Positions 1-8,168 of a DNA stretch of 64,000 bases are shown in pieces. The DNA is taken from contig JAIXWQ010000010.1 in the NCBI GenBank assembly GCA_027491195.1, forward strand, positions 87,759-151,758, written 5' to 3'. Source of the stretch: Cytophagaceae bacterium (GTDB lineage: Bacteria > Bacteroidota > Bacteroidia > Cytophagales > Spirosomataceae). The notes beneath the pieces were generated by a model. It saw nothing but the letters and a program-made list of their open reading frames with translations, searched no databases and was not told the origin of the DNA. A program made the position numbers and the translations under genes. The first letter of the stretch is position 1; every line of letters begins with the position of its first letter.

Positions 1-125
1 AATTTGGTGGAAGCAATTACCCAGTTTCAGGGGCTACTATGACGGAAGAAATCAATTGGCAAGGAAAAGCGTTCTCGATCGCCATCAACCTCCCTCCTCT
101 TTCAGCGCTTATTTTGAAGGCTTAA
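1..125 (+). CDS. glgB: 1,4-alpha-glucan branching enzyme, C-terminal end (partial)
   Basis: Only the last 40 codons are in the window, in frame 3. The residues read FGGSNYPVSG, then EINWQGKAFS and NLPPLSALILKA before the stop. This matches the end of the C-terminal beta-sandwich of GlgB (a GGSN motif, a Trp-x-Gly-x-x-x-Ser stretch and an LPPL-x-x-L ending). The enzyme makes alpha-1,6 branches in glycogen in the cytoplasm. Frame 2 also stays open to position 190, but it does not resemble a known protein and I treat it as chance. The call rests on a short stretch, so the family is likely but not certain. Confidence 0.75.
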   Translation, partial: FGGSNYPVSGATMTEEINWQGKAFSIAINLPPLSALILKA

Positions 126-326
126 AATTCGAAATGGGTGGAAACAATAAAGACTCAGAAAAATTCCGAGCCTTTATTCAATCCGCCTAAGTAGTATTTT
201 TTATGACCTAAGTCATTCAAAATCTTCGTTTGTATGAAATGTAAAAATTGTACACAAAAATACTATTATATTTCAATTGCGGAAAAATATTTAGAGATTT
301 TTTTATTATTCAGATAAAAAATAGCA

Positions 327-734
327 CTATTTCCTCTTGTTGATAATCTCCTCCATGTCAGAGAGTTCGACCTCCAGCGCTTTGGTAGATATCGTAATCT
401 CCCAGGCACTCAGTCCTAAAGAGATACTCATACCCAATAATCCGATGCCAAAGAACCAACGAGCCACGAGTTGTTCGTTCATAAAGAGCAAAAACATGCA
501 AATAACGCTTAGAATCAAACTAAAAATGGCGATAATCTGCATACGTTGAATCAACTTCATGCGTAAACGCAAATTATCAATCTGCATCCGAATCGAATCA
601 TCCGGATTTTGCTGAAACTTTTCGTGTAAACCGCGAATCAGTGAGGCCATGGACATAAATCGATTCGTAAAAGCGATCATCAACAAGGAAACGGTTGAGA
701 ACAATAAGGCTGGGGTTCCGATGCTTAATTCCAT
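327..734 (-). CDS. DUF2721 family membrane protein
   Basis: 135 residues. It has a hydrophobic N-terminal segment (about residues 7-24), a charged amphipathic middle (RGLHEKFQQNPDD...RLRMKLIQRM) and two adjacent membrane segments (about 66-86 and 92-112), then a charged tail. This layout, the N-terminal TPALLFSTVSLLMIAFTNRF and the NLRLRMKLIQRM region fit the DUF2721 family, whose role is unknown. It starts 1 bp downstream of pyrF on the same strand, so it is probably cotranscribed with it. Function is not inferred beyond inner-membrane location. Confidence 0.8.
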   Translation of the reverse strand: MELSIGTPALLFSTVSLLMIAFTNRFMSMASLIRGLHEKFQQNPDDSIRMQIDNLRLRMKLIQRMQIIAIFSLILSVICMFLLFMNEQLVARWFFGIGLLGMSISLGLSAWEITISTKALEVELSDMEEIINKRK

Positions 735-735
735 G

Positions 736-1560
736 TTATTTATAATATTGATCTAGTAGTTGATTCATTTCCTCTTGCACTTTTTTCGCCTCTCTCGCCG
801 CAGAAACAGCCGTATCATCACCAGCATAGATAATTCCACGGGATGAATTCACGAGAAGTCCTACGTTTTTATTCATGCCAAACTTCGCCACATCCGCTAA
901 ACTTCCCCCTTGGGCTCCTACTCCAGGAACTAAGAAGAAATTGTCAGGTGCAATTTCGCGTACTTTAGCAATATAATCAGTCCTGGTCGCTCCGATAACA
1001 AACATTAATTGACCCTCATTACCCCATTCCATGGATTTACGCATTACATTTTCGTAAAAAGGTACCCCGTTTTCGTCTTTCATTTGTTGAAAATCGTTAC
1101 TGCCGGGATTCGAAGTCAAAGCTAAAAGAATCACCCACTTATCTTCAAACTGCAAAAAGGGAGTCACAGAATCTTCGCCCATGTAGGGTGCCACGGTAAC
1201 CGAATCAAAATCAAACCCAGCATGCGTTGGATCGAAAAAGGTTTGGGCGTATTTAGAGGCTGTATTTCCGATATCACCTCGCTTCGCATCCGCAATGGAA
1301 AATACCTCCTTGGGCATGTATTCCATCGTTTTCTGCAAACTCTCCCAGCCAGCAGGCCCTAAAGCTTCATAAAACGCGATATTGGGTTTATAGGCTACCG
1401 TGTAGGGTAATGTAGCATCGATAACGGCCTTATTGAAGGCAAAAATCGGATCTTTTTCCGTCTTGAATCGACTCGGAATTAGCTTTATGTCCGTGTCCAG
1501 GCCTACGCACAGGAAGGATCTTTTTTGTTCAATTTGCTTAATTAATTCCGCTGAATTCAT
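736..1560 (-). CDS. pyrF: Orotidine 5'-phosphate decarboxylase
   Basis: 274 residues from the ATG at 1560. It decarboxylates OMP to UMP, the last step of de novo pyrimidine synthesis. Visible signatures are FLCVGLDTDI near the N-terminus, the DAKRGDIGNTA catalytic Asp-Lys-x-x-Asp region, and the phosphate-binding FLVPGVGAQGG. This is the long OMP decarboxylase type (about 270 residues) common in Bacteroidota. An upstream in-frame start would add 28 residues, but those cover the TAGATTTG promoter at 1593-1600, so the ATG at 1560 is preferred. pyrR-pyrB lie just beyond rfbC on the other strand, so pyrimidine genes are clustered here. Confidence 0.95.
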   Translation of the reverse strand: MNSAELIKQIEQKRSFLCVGLDTDIKLIPSRFKTEKDPIFAFNKAVIDATLPYTVAYKPNIAFYEALGPAGWESLQKTMEYMPKEVFSIADAKRGDIGNTASKYAQTFFDPTHAGFDFDSVTVAPYMGEDSVTPFLQFEDKWVILLALTSNPGSNDFQQMKDENGVPFYENVMRKSMEWGNEGQLMFVIGATRTDYIAKVREIAPDNFFLVPGVGAQGGSLADVAKFGMNKNVGLLVNSSRGIIYAGDDTAVSAAREAKKVQEEMNQLLDQYYK

Positions 1561-1581
1561 GTGAAAGAAGGAAAATAGGAT

Positions 1582-1589
1582 TAATTTTG
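1582..1589 (+). promoter_or_regulatory. -7 promoter element for rfbC
   Basis: TAATTTTG matches the Bacteroidota TAnnTTTG element. The rfbC ATG is 37 nt further on. It lies 3 bp from the oppositely directed pyrF element. Confidence 0.65.
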
Positions 1590-1592
1590 CCA

Positions 1593-1600
1593 CAAATCTA
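1593..1600 (-). promoter_or_regulatory. -7 promoter element for pyrF
   Basis: On the minus strand this reads TAGATTTG, a TAnnTTTG match, 32 nt upstream of the pyrF ATG. Its initiation region overlaps the rfbC promoter, so the two polymerase sites face each other. Confidence 0.65.
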
Positions 1601-1626
1601 TCCCTTTCCCTGCCAAAAAACAATTT

Positions 1627-2166
1627 ATGGAATTCATTAAACATCGTTTATCAGGAGTCATTGAGTGTGTACCCACTAAATTTCACGACGAGCGCGGCTA
1701 TTTTTATGAATCCTATAACCAAAAGCATTTTGCAGCGAATGGAATACCGGAAGATTTCGTACAGGATAATTATTCCTTCTCGACGAAAGGAGTTTTAAGA
1801 GGATTGCATTTTCAACACAATCCGAACGGACAAGGCAAATTAGTGCGCGTCATGACGGGTAAAGCCTTAGATGTGGTGGTGGATTTACGCAAGGACTCCC
1901 CTACCTTTGGCCAACATGAAAAATTCGTTCTAGATGCAGATAAAGGGAATATGTTATATGTTCCTATCGGATTTGCTCACGGATTTATAGCACTAGAAGA
2001 AACAATTTTCGTGTATAAGTGTACGAACTTTTGGAACAAAGAAGCAGAATCAGGTATTCGCTGGAATGACCCTCAATTAGGCATTGAATGGGGTGTAGAG
2101 AACCCAATTGTATCGGATAAAGACCAAATACTGCCTGATTTCGACCCGAATCAAGCCATTTTTTAA
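1627..2166 (+). CDS. rfbC: dTDP-4-dehydrorhamnose 3,5-epimerase
   Basis: 179 residues, the usual family length. It epimerises dTDP-4-keto-6-deoxyglucose at C3 and C5 on the way to dTDP-L-rhamnose for surface polysaccharide. Motifs: ERGYFYESYN, then QDNYSFSTKGVLRGLHFQ containing the catalytic-region His (LRGLHFQ), and YVPIGFAHGF with a late conserved His. No other rml genes are in the window, so this copy is separate from any rmlABD operon. The next gene (pyrR) has its own promoter 13 bp after the stop, so rfbC is probably a single-gene unit. Confidence 0.93.
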   Translation: MEFIKHRLSGVIECVPTKFHDERGYFYESYNQKHFAANGIPEDFVQDNYSFSTKGVLRGLHFQHNPNGQGKLVRVMTGKALDVVVDLRKDSPTFGQHEKFVLDADKGNMLYVPIGFAHGFIALEETIFVYKCTNFWNKEAESGIRWNDPQLGIEWGVENPIVSDKDQILPDFDPNQAIF

Positions 2167-2178
2167 ATAAAATTTTGA

Positions 2179-2186
2179 TATCTTTG
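2179..2186 (+). promoter_or_regulatory. -7 promoter element for pyrR-pyrB
   Basis: TATCTTTG, an exact TAnnTTTG match, 5 nt before the pyrR ATG. With initiation a few bases downstream the mRNA would be almost leaderless, which leaves no room for a PyrR-bound attenuator ahead of pyrR. Confidence 0.7.
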
Positions 2187-2191
2187 CAACA

Positions 2192-2734
2192 ATGACTCGC
2201 AAGCTGATTTTATCAAGCCCATTACTCGAAATAACCATCTCTCGGTTGTGTCAAGAGCTCATTGAAAATCAAATCAAAGACGTTGAAACTGTTATCCTAG
2301 GCCTACAGCCTCGCGGTATTTTCTTTGCGGAACGCATCGCAAAAGAACTCAGCAAACACCTCGAGAAAGCCCCTAGCGTAGGCAAAATAGATGCTACCTT
2401 CTTCCGCGACGACTACCGCCGCAGAGAAACGGTATCCCCTAATTCAACGGATGTTCCCTTCCTCATCGAAAACAAACGCGTCATTTTAGTGGATGATGTG
2501 TTAGCCACTGGCCGAATGGTGCGGGCGGCGCTGGATGCGATGAATAGTTTTGGGAGACCTGCTAAAGTGGAATTATGTGTCTTAATTGACCGTATTTATA
2601 ACCGTGATCTGCCTATTAACGCAGATTATGTAGGTATGAGTGTAAATACCTTACCTACCGAAAAAGTACTCGTAGAATGGACGGAACAAGGCCATGAAGC
2701 GGATAGAATTTGGTTAATTCCTCAACAATCCTGA
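2192..2734 (+). CDS. pyrR: PyrR-type pyrimidine regulator / uracil phosphoribosyltransferase
   Basis: 180 residues. Type I phosphoribosyltransferase fold with the PRPP-binding loop RVILVDDVLATGRMVRAALD (about residues 95-114) and the family's LGLQPRGIFFAERIA and DDYRRRE segments. PyrR converts uracil and PRPP to UMP and in Firmicutes also binds pyr mRNA. Here there is almost no 5' leader and only 8 bp before pyrB, so RNA-binding control of this operon cannot be seen; enzymatic salvage is the safer role. It is cotranscribed with pyrB. Confidence 0.9.
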   Translation: MTRKLILSSPLLEITISRLCQELIENQIKDVETVILGLQPRGIFFAERIAKELSKHLEKAPSVGKIDATFFRDDYRRRETVSPNSTDVPFLIENKRVILVDDVLATGRMVRAALDAMNSFGRPAKVELCVLIDRIYNRDLPINADYVGMSVNTLPTEKVLVEWTEQGHEADRIWLIPQQS

Positions 2735-2742
2735 TTTAACAT

Positions 2743-3663
2743 ATGCTAAAGTCGCCACATTTATTAGGAATCAAAGATCTGGATGAAGAATCCATTCAAT
2801 TGATTGTTAAAACGGCTAGAGAATTTAAAGAGGTCCTCAACAGACCAATTAAGAAAGTTCCTTCTCTGCGTGATGTGACGATTGCCAATATCTTTTTCGA
2901 GAACTCCACTCGTACCCGTTTATCTTTCGAATTAGCAGAAAAAAGACTTTCAGCAGACACCATTAACTTCTCTGCCTCAGGGAGTTCGGTCAAAAAAGGG
3001 GAAACTTTACTCGATACGGTGAACAACATCCTAGCCATGAAAGTGGATATGATTGTGATGCGCCATGCGAGCCCAGGAGCCCCACATTACTTAGCTAAAC
3101 ACATCAAGGCCAATATCGTGAATGCCGGAGACGGAACACACGAACACCCTACGCAGGCTTTATTAGACACTTTTTCTCTACAAGAGAAATTAGGGGATTT
3201 GGCTGGGAAGAAAATCGCTATCATCGGGGATATTTTACACTCTAGAGTAGCCCTTTCTAATATTTACGCCCTGAAAAAACAAGGAGCTGAAGTTCGCCTT
3301 TGTGGTCCTAGCACCTTGATTCCCAAGCATATACAAAGCTTAGGTGTGGAAGTTTCACACGATGTAAAGAGCACCCTAGCTTGGTGTGATGCGGCGAATG
3401 TGTTGCGCATCCAATTAGAAAGACAGCAAATTAAATACTTCCCTAGCCTTCGAGAATACTCACAATTCTTCGGGATTAATCGGGCGATGCTAGAGGAATT
3501 ACCAAAAGAGATCGTTTTAATGCACCCAGGGCCGATTAATCGCGGGGTGGAATTAAGTTCAGATGCGGCAGATTCACCACATTCGATCATCTTGGATCAG
3601 GTAGAAAACGGAGTAGCCGTGAGAATGGCCGTACTTTACTTACTCGCTTCTAGAGCTTCGTAA
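2743..3663 (+). CDS. pyrB: Aspartate carbamoyltransferase catalytic chain
   Basis: 306 residues, typical length. It joins carbamoyl phosphate and aspartate, the committed step of pyrimidine synthesis. The carbamoyl-phosphate site FFENSTRTRLSFELAEKRL is intact (STRTR), followed by the GDGTHEHPTQALLD loop and HPGPINRGVE near the C-terminus. No pyrI regulatory subunit follows. The last 28 bp overlap the convergent glycosyltransferase gene. It is the second gene of a pyrR-pyrB unit. Confidence 0.96.
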   Translation: MLKSPHLLGIKDLDEESIQLIVKTAREFKEVLNRPIKKVPSLRDVTIANIFFENSTRTRLSFELAEKRLSADTINFSASGSSVKKGETLLDTVNNILAMKVDMIVMRHASPGAPHYLAKHIKANIVNAGDGTHEHPTQALLDTFSLQEKLGDLAGKKIAIIGDILHSRVALSNIYALKKQGAEVRLCGPSTLIPKHIQSLGVEVSHDVKSTLAWCDAANVLRIQLERQQIKYFPSLREYSQFFGINRAMLEELPKEIVLMHPGPINRGVELSSDAADSPHSIILDQVENGVAVRMAVLYLLASRAS

Positions 3664-4634
3664 GCCAACAACATTTTTTGGGTAGAGATGTGATTACCAC
3701 AGGCATAGTGGCCTAGTGGGCAATTTTTCTTGCCATGATCCCCACAAGGACGGCAATCTAATTTCTCGCTGACCTCAATAATCTCCGAACGATCAGCCAA
3801 CGGCCCAAAACCAAAATCAGGCAAGGTCGAACAATACATCGCCACGGTAGGTACATTTACCGCTGAAGATAGGTGCATAGGACCAGAATCATTCACGAAA
3901 TTACCCTTGCTTTGGGCAAAAATGGAGGTAGAAGCTAATAATGCGTGTTTTCCTGTCTCATTATAGATGGGCCACCCTGGACAGGCGTTTTCGATTTCAT
4001 CAGAAAGCGACTTCTCATTCGGAGAACCCATCAAGACAATCGCCTGATCTCTTGGCAATAGATGTATGAAATCAATCCATTTTTGAATGGGTAGGCGTTT
4101 CGTTTCCCACACACTGCCGGGTGAAATACAGATATAATTTGTAGCTGGAGGTGTGATTTTTACTGGATTTAAAAAGGGTTTGTACACCTTATTTCCTAGC
4201 CAATCGCTCAATAAACCCGTATTCCGCTCCACTTCGTGTATCCCATTTCCGAATGGGTGCGGATAACTCTTCGTGAAAAACCAGGAAAGGGGATTTTTAG
4301 CAAAGCCAAAAACTTGTTTCGCTCCGATCATCAGGCTCAACAAACCCATCCCAAAGAAACGCTGCACCACAAAAACGGAATCGAATTGTTCTACTTTCAA
4401 TCCTGTACGTAATTCCATCCAAGATTGACGTTTATTGGCCTTGTCATAGGTCCAAACTCGGCTTAAACAGGGATGCGTATAGGCCTGAAAAATAGATTCG
4501 TTCCCTTTTCTAACTAACAGGTGAATAGACGTTTCAGGGGATTCAATCCGTATTTTTTCCAAGAGCGAGGTGACCAGAACTGCATCGCCAAGAAAAGCGG
4601 TTTGAATTATTAATACCTTAGAAACTGGATTCAT
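3636..4634 (-). CDS. Glycosyltransferase family 9 (heptosyltransferase-like)
   Basis: 332 residues. N-terminal KVLIIQTAFLGDAVLVTSLL and the C-terminal half with ICISPGSVWETKRLP, FVNDSGPMHLSSAVNVPTVA and the Cys-rich CRPCGDHGKKNCPLGHYACG are hallmarks of GT9 (ADP-heptose:LPS heptosyltransferase) proteins. Such enzymes act on the cytoplasmic face of the inner membrane during LPS core assembly. Substrate is not proven; heptose is the family norm. The gene converges on pyrB with a 28-bp overlap and is divergent from the M16 protease. ATG at 4634 chosen. Confidence 0.85.
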   Translation of the reverse strand: MNPVSKVLIIQTAFLGDAVLVTSLLEKIRIESPETSIHLLVRKGNESIFQAYTHPCLSRVWTYDKANKRQSWMELRTGLKVEQFDSVFVVQRFFGMGLLSLMIGAKQVFGFAKNPLSWFFTKSYPHPFGNGIHEVERNTGLLSDWLGNKVYKPFLNPVKITPPATNYICISPGSVWETKRLPIQKWIDFIHLLPRDQAIVLMGSPNEKSLSDEIENACPGWPIYNETGKHALLASTSIFAQSKGNFVNDSGPMHLSSAVNVPTVAMYCSTLPDFGFGPLADRSEIIEVSEKLDCRPCGDHGKKNCPLGHYACGNHISTQKMLLAYEALEASK

Positions 4635-4668
4635 GTCAGAAAAGGAAGCGATTAGCCATAAAATTACT

Positions 4669-4676
4669 TATTTTTG
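4669..4676 (+). promoter_or_regulatory. -7 promoter element for the M16 protease-hemW unit
   Basis: TATTTTTG, a TAnnTTTG match, 25 nt before the ATG at 4702. Its position rules out a longer upstream start for the protease. Confidence 0.6.
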
Positions 4677-4701
4677 GGACATTTTTCTTAAGAACCCATT
4701 C

Positions 4702-5931
4702 ATGAATTCAATTCACCTGCATACTTTATCTAATGGAATCACCGTGGTGCACCGTCAGGTGCTCCATACCGAGATCTCGCATTTAGGTATTATGTTAGAC
4801 ATTGGAAGTCGAGATGAATTAGCTGGAGAAGAGGGTTTAGCGCATTTCTGGGAACATTTAGCCTTTAAAGGGACCCAAAAGAAAAGCAATATGCAGATCA
4901 TTAACCGCCTGGAAATCTATGGTGGTGAACTGAATGCCTACACGACGAAAGAAAAAATTTGTTTTCACGCCTCCATTCTAAGTCCCTATTTCGAGCGGGC
5001 GTTAGAACTATTAACGGATATCACCTTTGATTCCATTTTCCCGGAGAAAGAATTAGAAAAGGAACGTTCGGTCATTTTAGAGGAGATGTCGATGTATTAT
5101 GACGCTCCAGAAGAGGCGATTCAGGACGATTTCGACGAATTATTATTCCCTAATCATCCCTTAGGTGTTAATATTTTAGGGACCACCGAGACGGTTCAGT
5201 CCTTCCAAAAGAAAGACCTAGAAGCCTTCATCGAGCGAAATTTAGACACTTCCAGAATCGTTTTTTCCTCGATTGGTAAATTAGATCCTACCAAAGTATT
5301 TGCCTGGGCTGAAAAGCATTTAGGAACGATCAAAGCAAAGAAACAAATCGTTAAACGCGTGGCGCCGTCTGCTATGATTCCTCAGACGAAAGTCATTAAA
5401 AGAGGCATTACACAGTCCCACGTGGCTTTAGGTCGTCAATCTTTTGCGATTGAAAACCCTAACCGACTTGCGTTCTTCCTTTTAGTCAATCTGTTAGGAG
5501 GTCCCGGAATGAATTCCTTGTTGAACGTTTCCATACGCGAGCGACACGGTCTTGTCTATTCCATCGAAGCGAGTTTAACCTCCTTTTTAGATTCAGGTTA
5601 TTGGGCCATTTATTTTGGTACGGAACCTAATCAGGTAAATAAGTCCTTAAAATTGATCCAAAAAGAGTTCGCGAAACTGCAGGAAAAAGAATTAACGGCT
5701 CCTCAATTAAAAAAGATTAAGAGTCAATTAAAAGGACAATTAGCCATGGCTGAAGAGGGTAACTTGAACTTCATGTTAATGATGGCGAAAAACTTGCTAG
5801 ACCGAGAGAAAATCGAGAGTTTAGACGAAATTTTCGATCAAATTGACCTCATTGACAGCGCACACATCCAATCATTGGCTGTAGAAATGCTGAATCCAGA
5901 CACTCTGAGTTATTTGATTTTCGAACCTTAA
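4702..5931 (+). CDS. M16 family zinc metalloprotease, single-unit type
   Basis: 409 residues from the ATG at 4702, chosen because the longer reading would run through the promoter. The inverted zinc motif HFWEH (residues 48-52) and a downstream ILEEMSMYYD Glu-rich helix give an intact active site; the C-terminal half has the family's GGPGMNSLLNVSIRERHGLVYS substrate-clamp region. No signal peptide is visible, so it is probably cytoplasmic, similar to the small pitrilysin-like or processing-peptidase group. hemW follows after 4 bp and is likely translated from the same mRNA. A much larger secreted M16 protein lies at 25.3 kb. Confidence 0.92.
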   Translation: MNSIHLHTLSNGITVVHRQVLHTEISHLGIMLDIGSRDELAGEEGLAHFWEHLAFKGTQKKSNMQIINRLEIYGGELNAYTTKEKICFHASILSPYFERALELLTDITFDSIFPEKELEKERSVILEEMSMYYDAPEEAIQDDFDELLFPNHPLGVNILGTTETVQSFQKKDLEAFIERNLDTSRIVFSSIGKLDPTKVFAWAEKHLGTIKAKKQIVKRVAPSAMIPQTKVIKRGITQSHVALGRQSFAIENPNRLAFFLLVNLLGGPGMNSLLNVSIRERHGLVYSIEASLTSFLDSGYWAIYFGTEPNQVNKSLKLIQKEFAKLQEKELTAPQLKKIKSQLKGQLAMAEEGNLNFMLMMAKNLLDREKIESLDEIFDQIDLIDSAHIQSLAVEMLNPDTLSYLIFEP

Positions 5932-5935
5932 ATTC

Positions 5936-7051
5936 GTGCATCTCTACCTCCATATCCCCTTTTGCAGACAAGCTTGTCATTATTGCGATTTCCATTTTTC
6001 CACGAATACCAGTAGAAAAGAGGAAATGGTACTGGCTATTTGTCGTGAAATTAGCATGCAAAAAGACTATTTAAAAGGAGCAGAACTGCAAACCATTTAT
6101 TTTGGCGGAGGAACCCCTTCCCTCTTAACGGCCTCAGAATTAGATTCGATTTTTGATGCGATAGGCGCTCACCATTCCATCGCTGGCAATGCAGAAATTA
6201 CCCTAGAAGCAAACCCAGAGGACTTAACACCGGAATACTGCCAAATGATTGCCTCAAAAGGCATCAATCGACTAAGTATCGGAATCCAATCTTTTCAAGA
6301 CAAAAACCTGGTCCTGATGAACCGAAATCACCAGGCTAGCGATTCGATTCAAGCGATTAAAAATGCACAAGAGGCAGGAATAAGTAATATTAGTATTGAT
6401 TTGATTTATGGAATTCCTTCGAATTCTCCGGATGATTTAAATGAAGATTTAGCGAAAGCGACGTCCTTAGGTGTACAACATATTTCTGCTTATAGCCTGA
6501 CGGTGGAACCTAAAACCGTTTTTGGGGTTCAGAAGAAGAAGGGAGCATTTACTGAAATTCCAGATGCTGCGATGGCTCTAGCTTTTACCCAGGTTCGTGA
6601 TTATTTAGAAGCAGCAGGGTATGAGGGATATGAAACCTCGAATTTCGCCAAAGAAGGCCACTATTCCATCCACAATACCAGTTATTGGCAGCAAGAACCC
6701 TACCTCGGTATAGGTCCATCTGCCCACAGTTTTAATGGTTTTTCAAGACAATGGAATGTCTCTAATAACGCCAAATACCTAGCAGAAGGGCATTTACTAG
6801 CGGAAAAGGAAGAACTGAGCCCCGCGGATCAATTGAATGAATATATCATGGTTCGCCTACGTACGAAATGGGGAATTAATCTCGTGGAAGTGCGGGAACT
6901 TTTTTATAAAATGGGACAAGAGTACCCAGAAAAAGAATTACAATCTTGGATGGCGCAAGGATATGCCCGTTTAGAAGGGGAAAACTTAGTTCTAATTAAC
7001 GAAGGCAAACTAATTGCAGATCGTTTAAGCAGCGATATTTTTGTGGTCTAA
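5936..7051 (+). CDS. hemW: Radical SAM heme chaperone HemW
   Basis: 371 residues beginning at a GTG codon 4 bp after the protease stop. The N-terminus MHLYLHIPFCRQACHYCDF carries the radical-SAM cluster cysteines C10, C14 and C17, followed by TIYFGGGTPSLL and the SIGIQSF strand. The length and the absence of the extra N-terminal extension of coproporphyrinogen dehydrogenase (HemN) favour HemW, which delivers heme to respiratory proteins. Older annotations call this gene an oxygen-independent coproporphyrinogen III oxidase. Confidence 0.9.
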   Translation: MHLYLHIPFCRQACHYCDFHFSTNTSRKEEMVLAICREISMQKDYLKGAELQTIYFGGGTPSLLTASELDSIFDAIGAHHSIAGNAEITLEANPEDLTPEYCQMIASKGINRLSIGIQSFQDKNLVLMNRNHQASDSIQAIKNAQEAGISNISIDLIYGIPSNSPDDLNEDLAKATSLGVQHISAYSLTVEPKTVFGVQKKKGAFTEIPDAAMALAFTQVRDYLEAAGYEGYETSNFAKEGHYSIHNTSYWQQEPYLGIGPSAHSFNGFSRQWNVSNNAKYLAEGHLLAEKEELSPADQLNEYIMVRLRTKWGINLVEVRELFYKMGQEYPEKELQSWMAQGYARLEGENLVLINEGKLIADRLSSDIFVV

Positions 7052-7076
7052 GGCCTTTTTGTAATTTTACACAGCT

Positions 7077-7856
7077 ATGGCAAAGAGAATTGAATTCACG
7101 AAAAATACCCCAAACGCTAAAGGCGGAGGAAATAAATTTGAACGCTTATCCAAAAAGAGCCCTAAAAAGCGAGGATGGCTAAAGAAAATCGGATTTTTCT
7201 TCCTCTATCTCATTGGATTCAGCCTTTTCTCAGTCGTTTTCTTAAAATTCTTCCCGGTCTACTTCACGCCTACGATGGCCTCAAGGAAGATTGATGCGTT
7301 GCTAGAAGGAAAGCCCTCTAAAATCTACTCTCATTGGACTCCCTATAAAGATTTAGATAAAAATGTAGCCATCGCTGTGATCGCCTCAGAGGATCAGGCC
7401 TTTCCAGATCACCACGGATTTGATTTTGATGCCATGTGGGGAGCTGTAAGGCATAATTTGAAGGGAAAGAAAATCAGAGGGGCTAGTACTATTTCCCAGC
7501 AAGTCGCTAAAAATGTCTTCTTATGGCAAGGCAGAAGCTATGTTCGCAAGGGATTAGAAGTCTATTTTACCTTCTTGATTGAATTAATTTGGGGCAAAGA
7601 GCGTATCCTAGAAGTATATTTAAATGTAGCGGAGACTGGACCCATGACTTTTGGGGCAGAGGCAGCTTGTAGACGCTTTTACGGACATAGTGGCGCAGAA
7701 ATTTCAACTTCAGAAGCTGCCAGAATCGCGGCGGTTTTACCAAGTCCTAATCGTTTCTCGATTGAAAATCCCTCCGCCTATGTGCGAAAACGAACATCGG
7801 CTATTCAACGCCAAATGAGAGGTTTAGGGGGCACGAAATACCTTCGAAACTTATAA
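7077..7856 (+). CDS. mtgA: Monofunctional biosynthetic peptidoglycan transglycosylase
   Basis: 259 residues. A basic cytoplasmic tail (about 1-37) is followed by one membrane segment (38-58) and a GT51 domain. Catalytic Glu105 is in IASEDQAFPDHHGFDF and the second conserved motif is GASTISQQVAKNVFLW. The enzyme polymerises lipid II into glycan strands in the periplasm and has no transpeptidase domain. A TAATTTTA box precedes the ATG closely. The last 6 bp overlap the convergent alkyltransferase-like gene. Confidence 0.93.
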   Translation: MAKRIEFTKNTPNAKGGGNKFERLSKKSPKKRGWLKKIGFFFLYLIGFSLFSVVFLKFFPVYFTPTMASRKIDALLEGKPSKIYSHWTPYKDLDKNVAIAVIASEDQAFPDHHGFDFDAMWGAVRHNLKGKKIRGASTISQQVAKNVFLWQGRSYVRKGLEVYFTFLIELIWGKERILEVYLNVAETGPMTFGAEAACRRFYGHSGAEISTSEAARIAAVLPSPNRFSIENPSAYVRKRTSAIQRQMRGLGGTKYLRNL

Positions 7857-8168
7857 TAACTCGATAGAAGGATCCCAGAAATGGGAATGAAAGTTTTGAA
7901 TTTGGTCATTCTGAATGGTCAAACCTTCTGCTTCTAACAATTCTTGCATCCGATTCCCACCGAAGAAATTCTTCCCAGTTAATACCCCATTGCGATTCAC
8001 CACTCGGTGTGCTGGAATAGAGGCCTGACCATGCGATGCATTCATCGCCCAGCCCACTAATCGAGCTCCGCCTTTAGAACCTAGATACCCTGCAATAGCT
8101 CCATAAGAGGTCACTCGCCCCGAAGGGATCAAGGAAACCACCTGATATATCGCATCAAAATCAGCCAT
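7851..8168 (-). CDS. Alkyltransferase-like (ATL) DNA-binding protein of the MGMT family
   Basis: 105 residues covering only the Ada/Ogt C-terminal winged-helix domain: VTSYGAIAGYLG, LVGWAMN and IPAHRVVNRNG. In active O6-alkylguanine methyltransferases the last motif is PCHR; here it is PAHR (residues 52-55), so the acceptor cysteine is replaced by Ala. ATL proteins bind O6-alkylguanine lesions and pass them to nucleotide excision repair. That role is inferred from family knowledge. It overlaps the stop of the DUF3109 gene by one base and is probably in the same mRNA. Confidence 0.85.
   Translation of the reverse strand: MADFDAIYQVVSLIPSGRVTSYGAIAGYLGSKGGARLVGWAMNASHGQASIPAHRVVNRNGVLTGKNFFGGNRMQELLEAEGLTIQNDQIQNFHSHFWDPSIELL

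Noticed and set aside
2..190. Second open frame (frame 2) over the glgB end and the following 65 bp
   Set aside because: Frame 3 matches the branching-enzyme C-terminus; the frame 2 product resembles no family I know and is open by chance.
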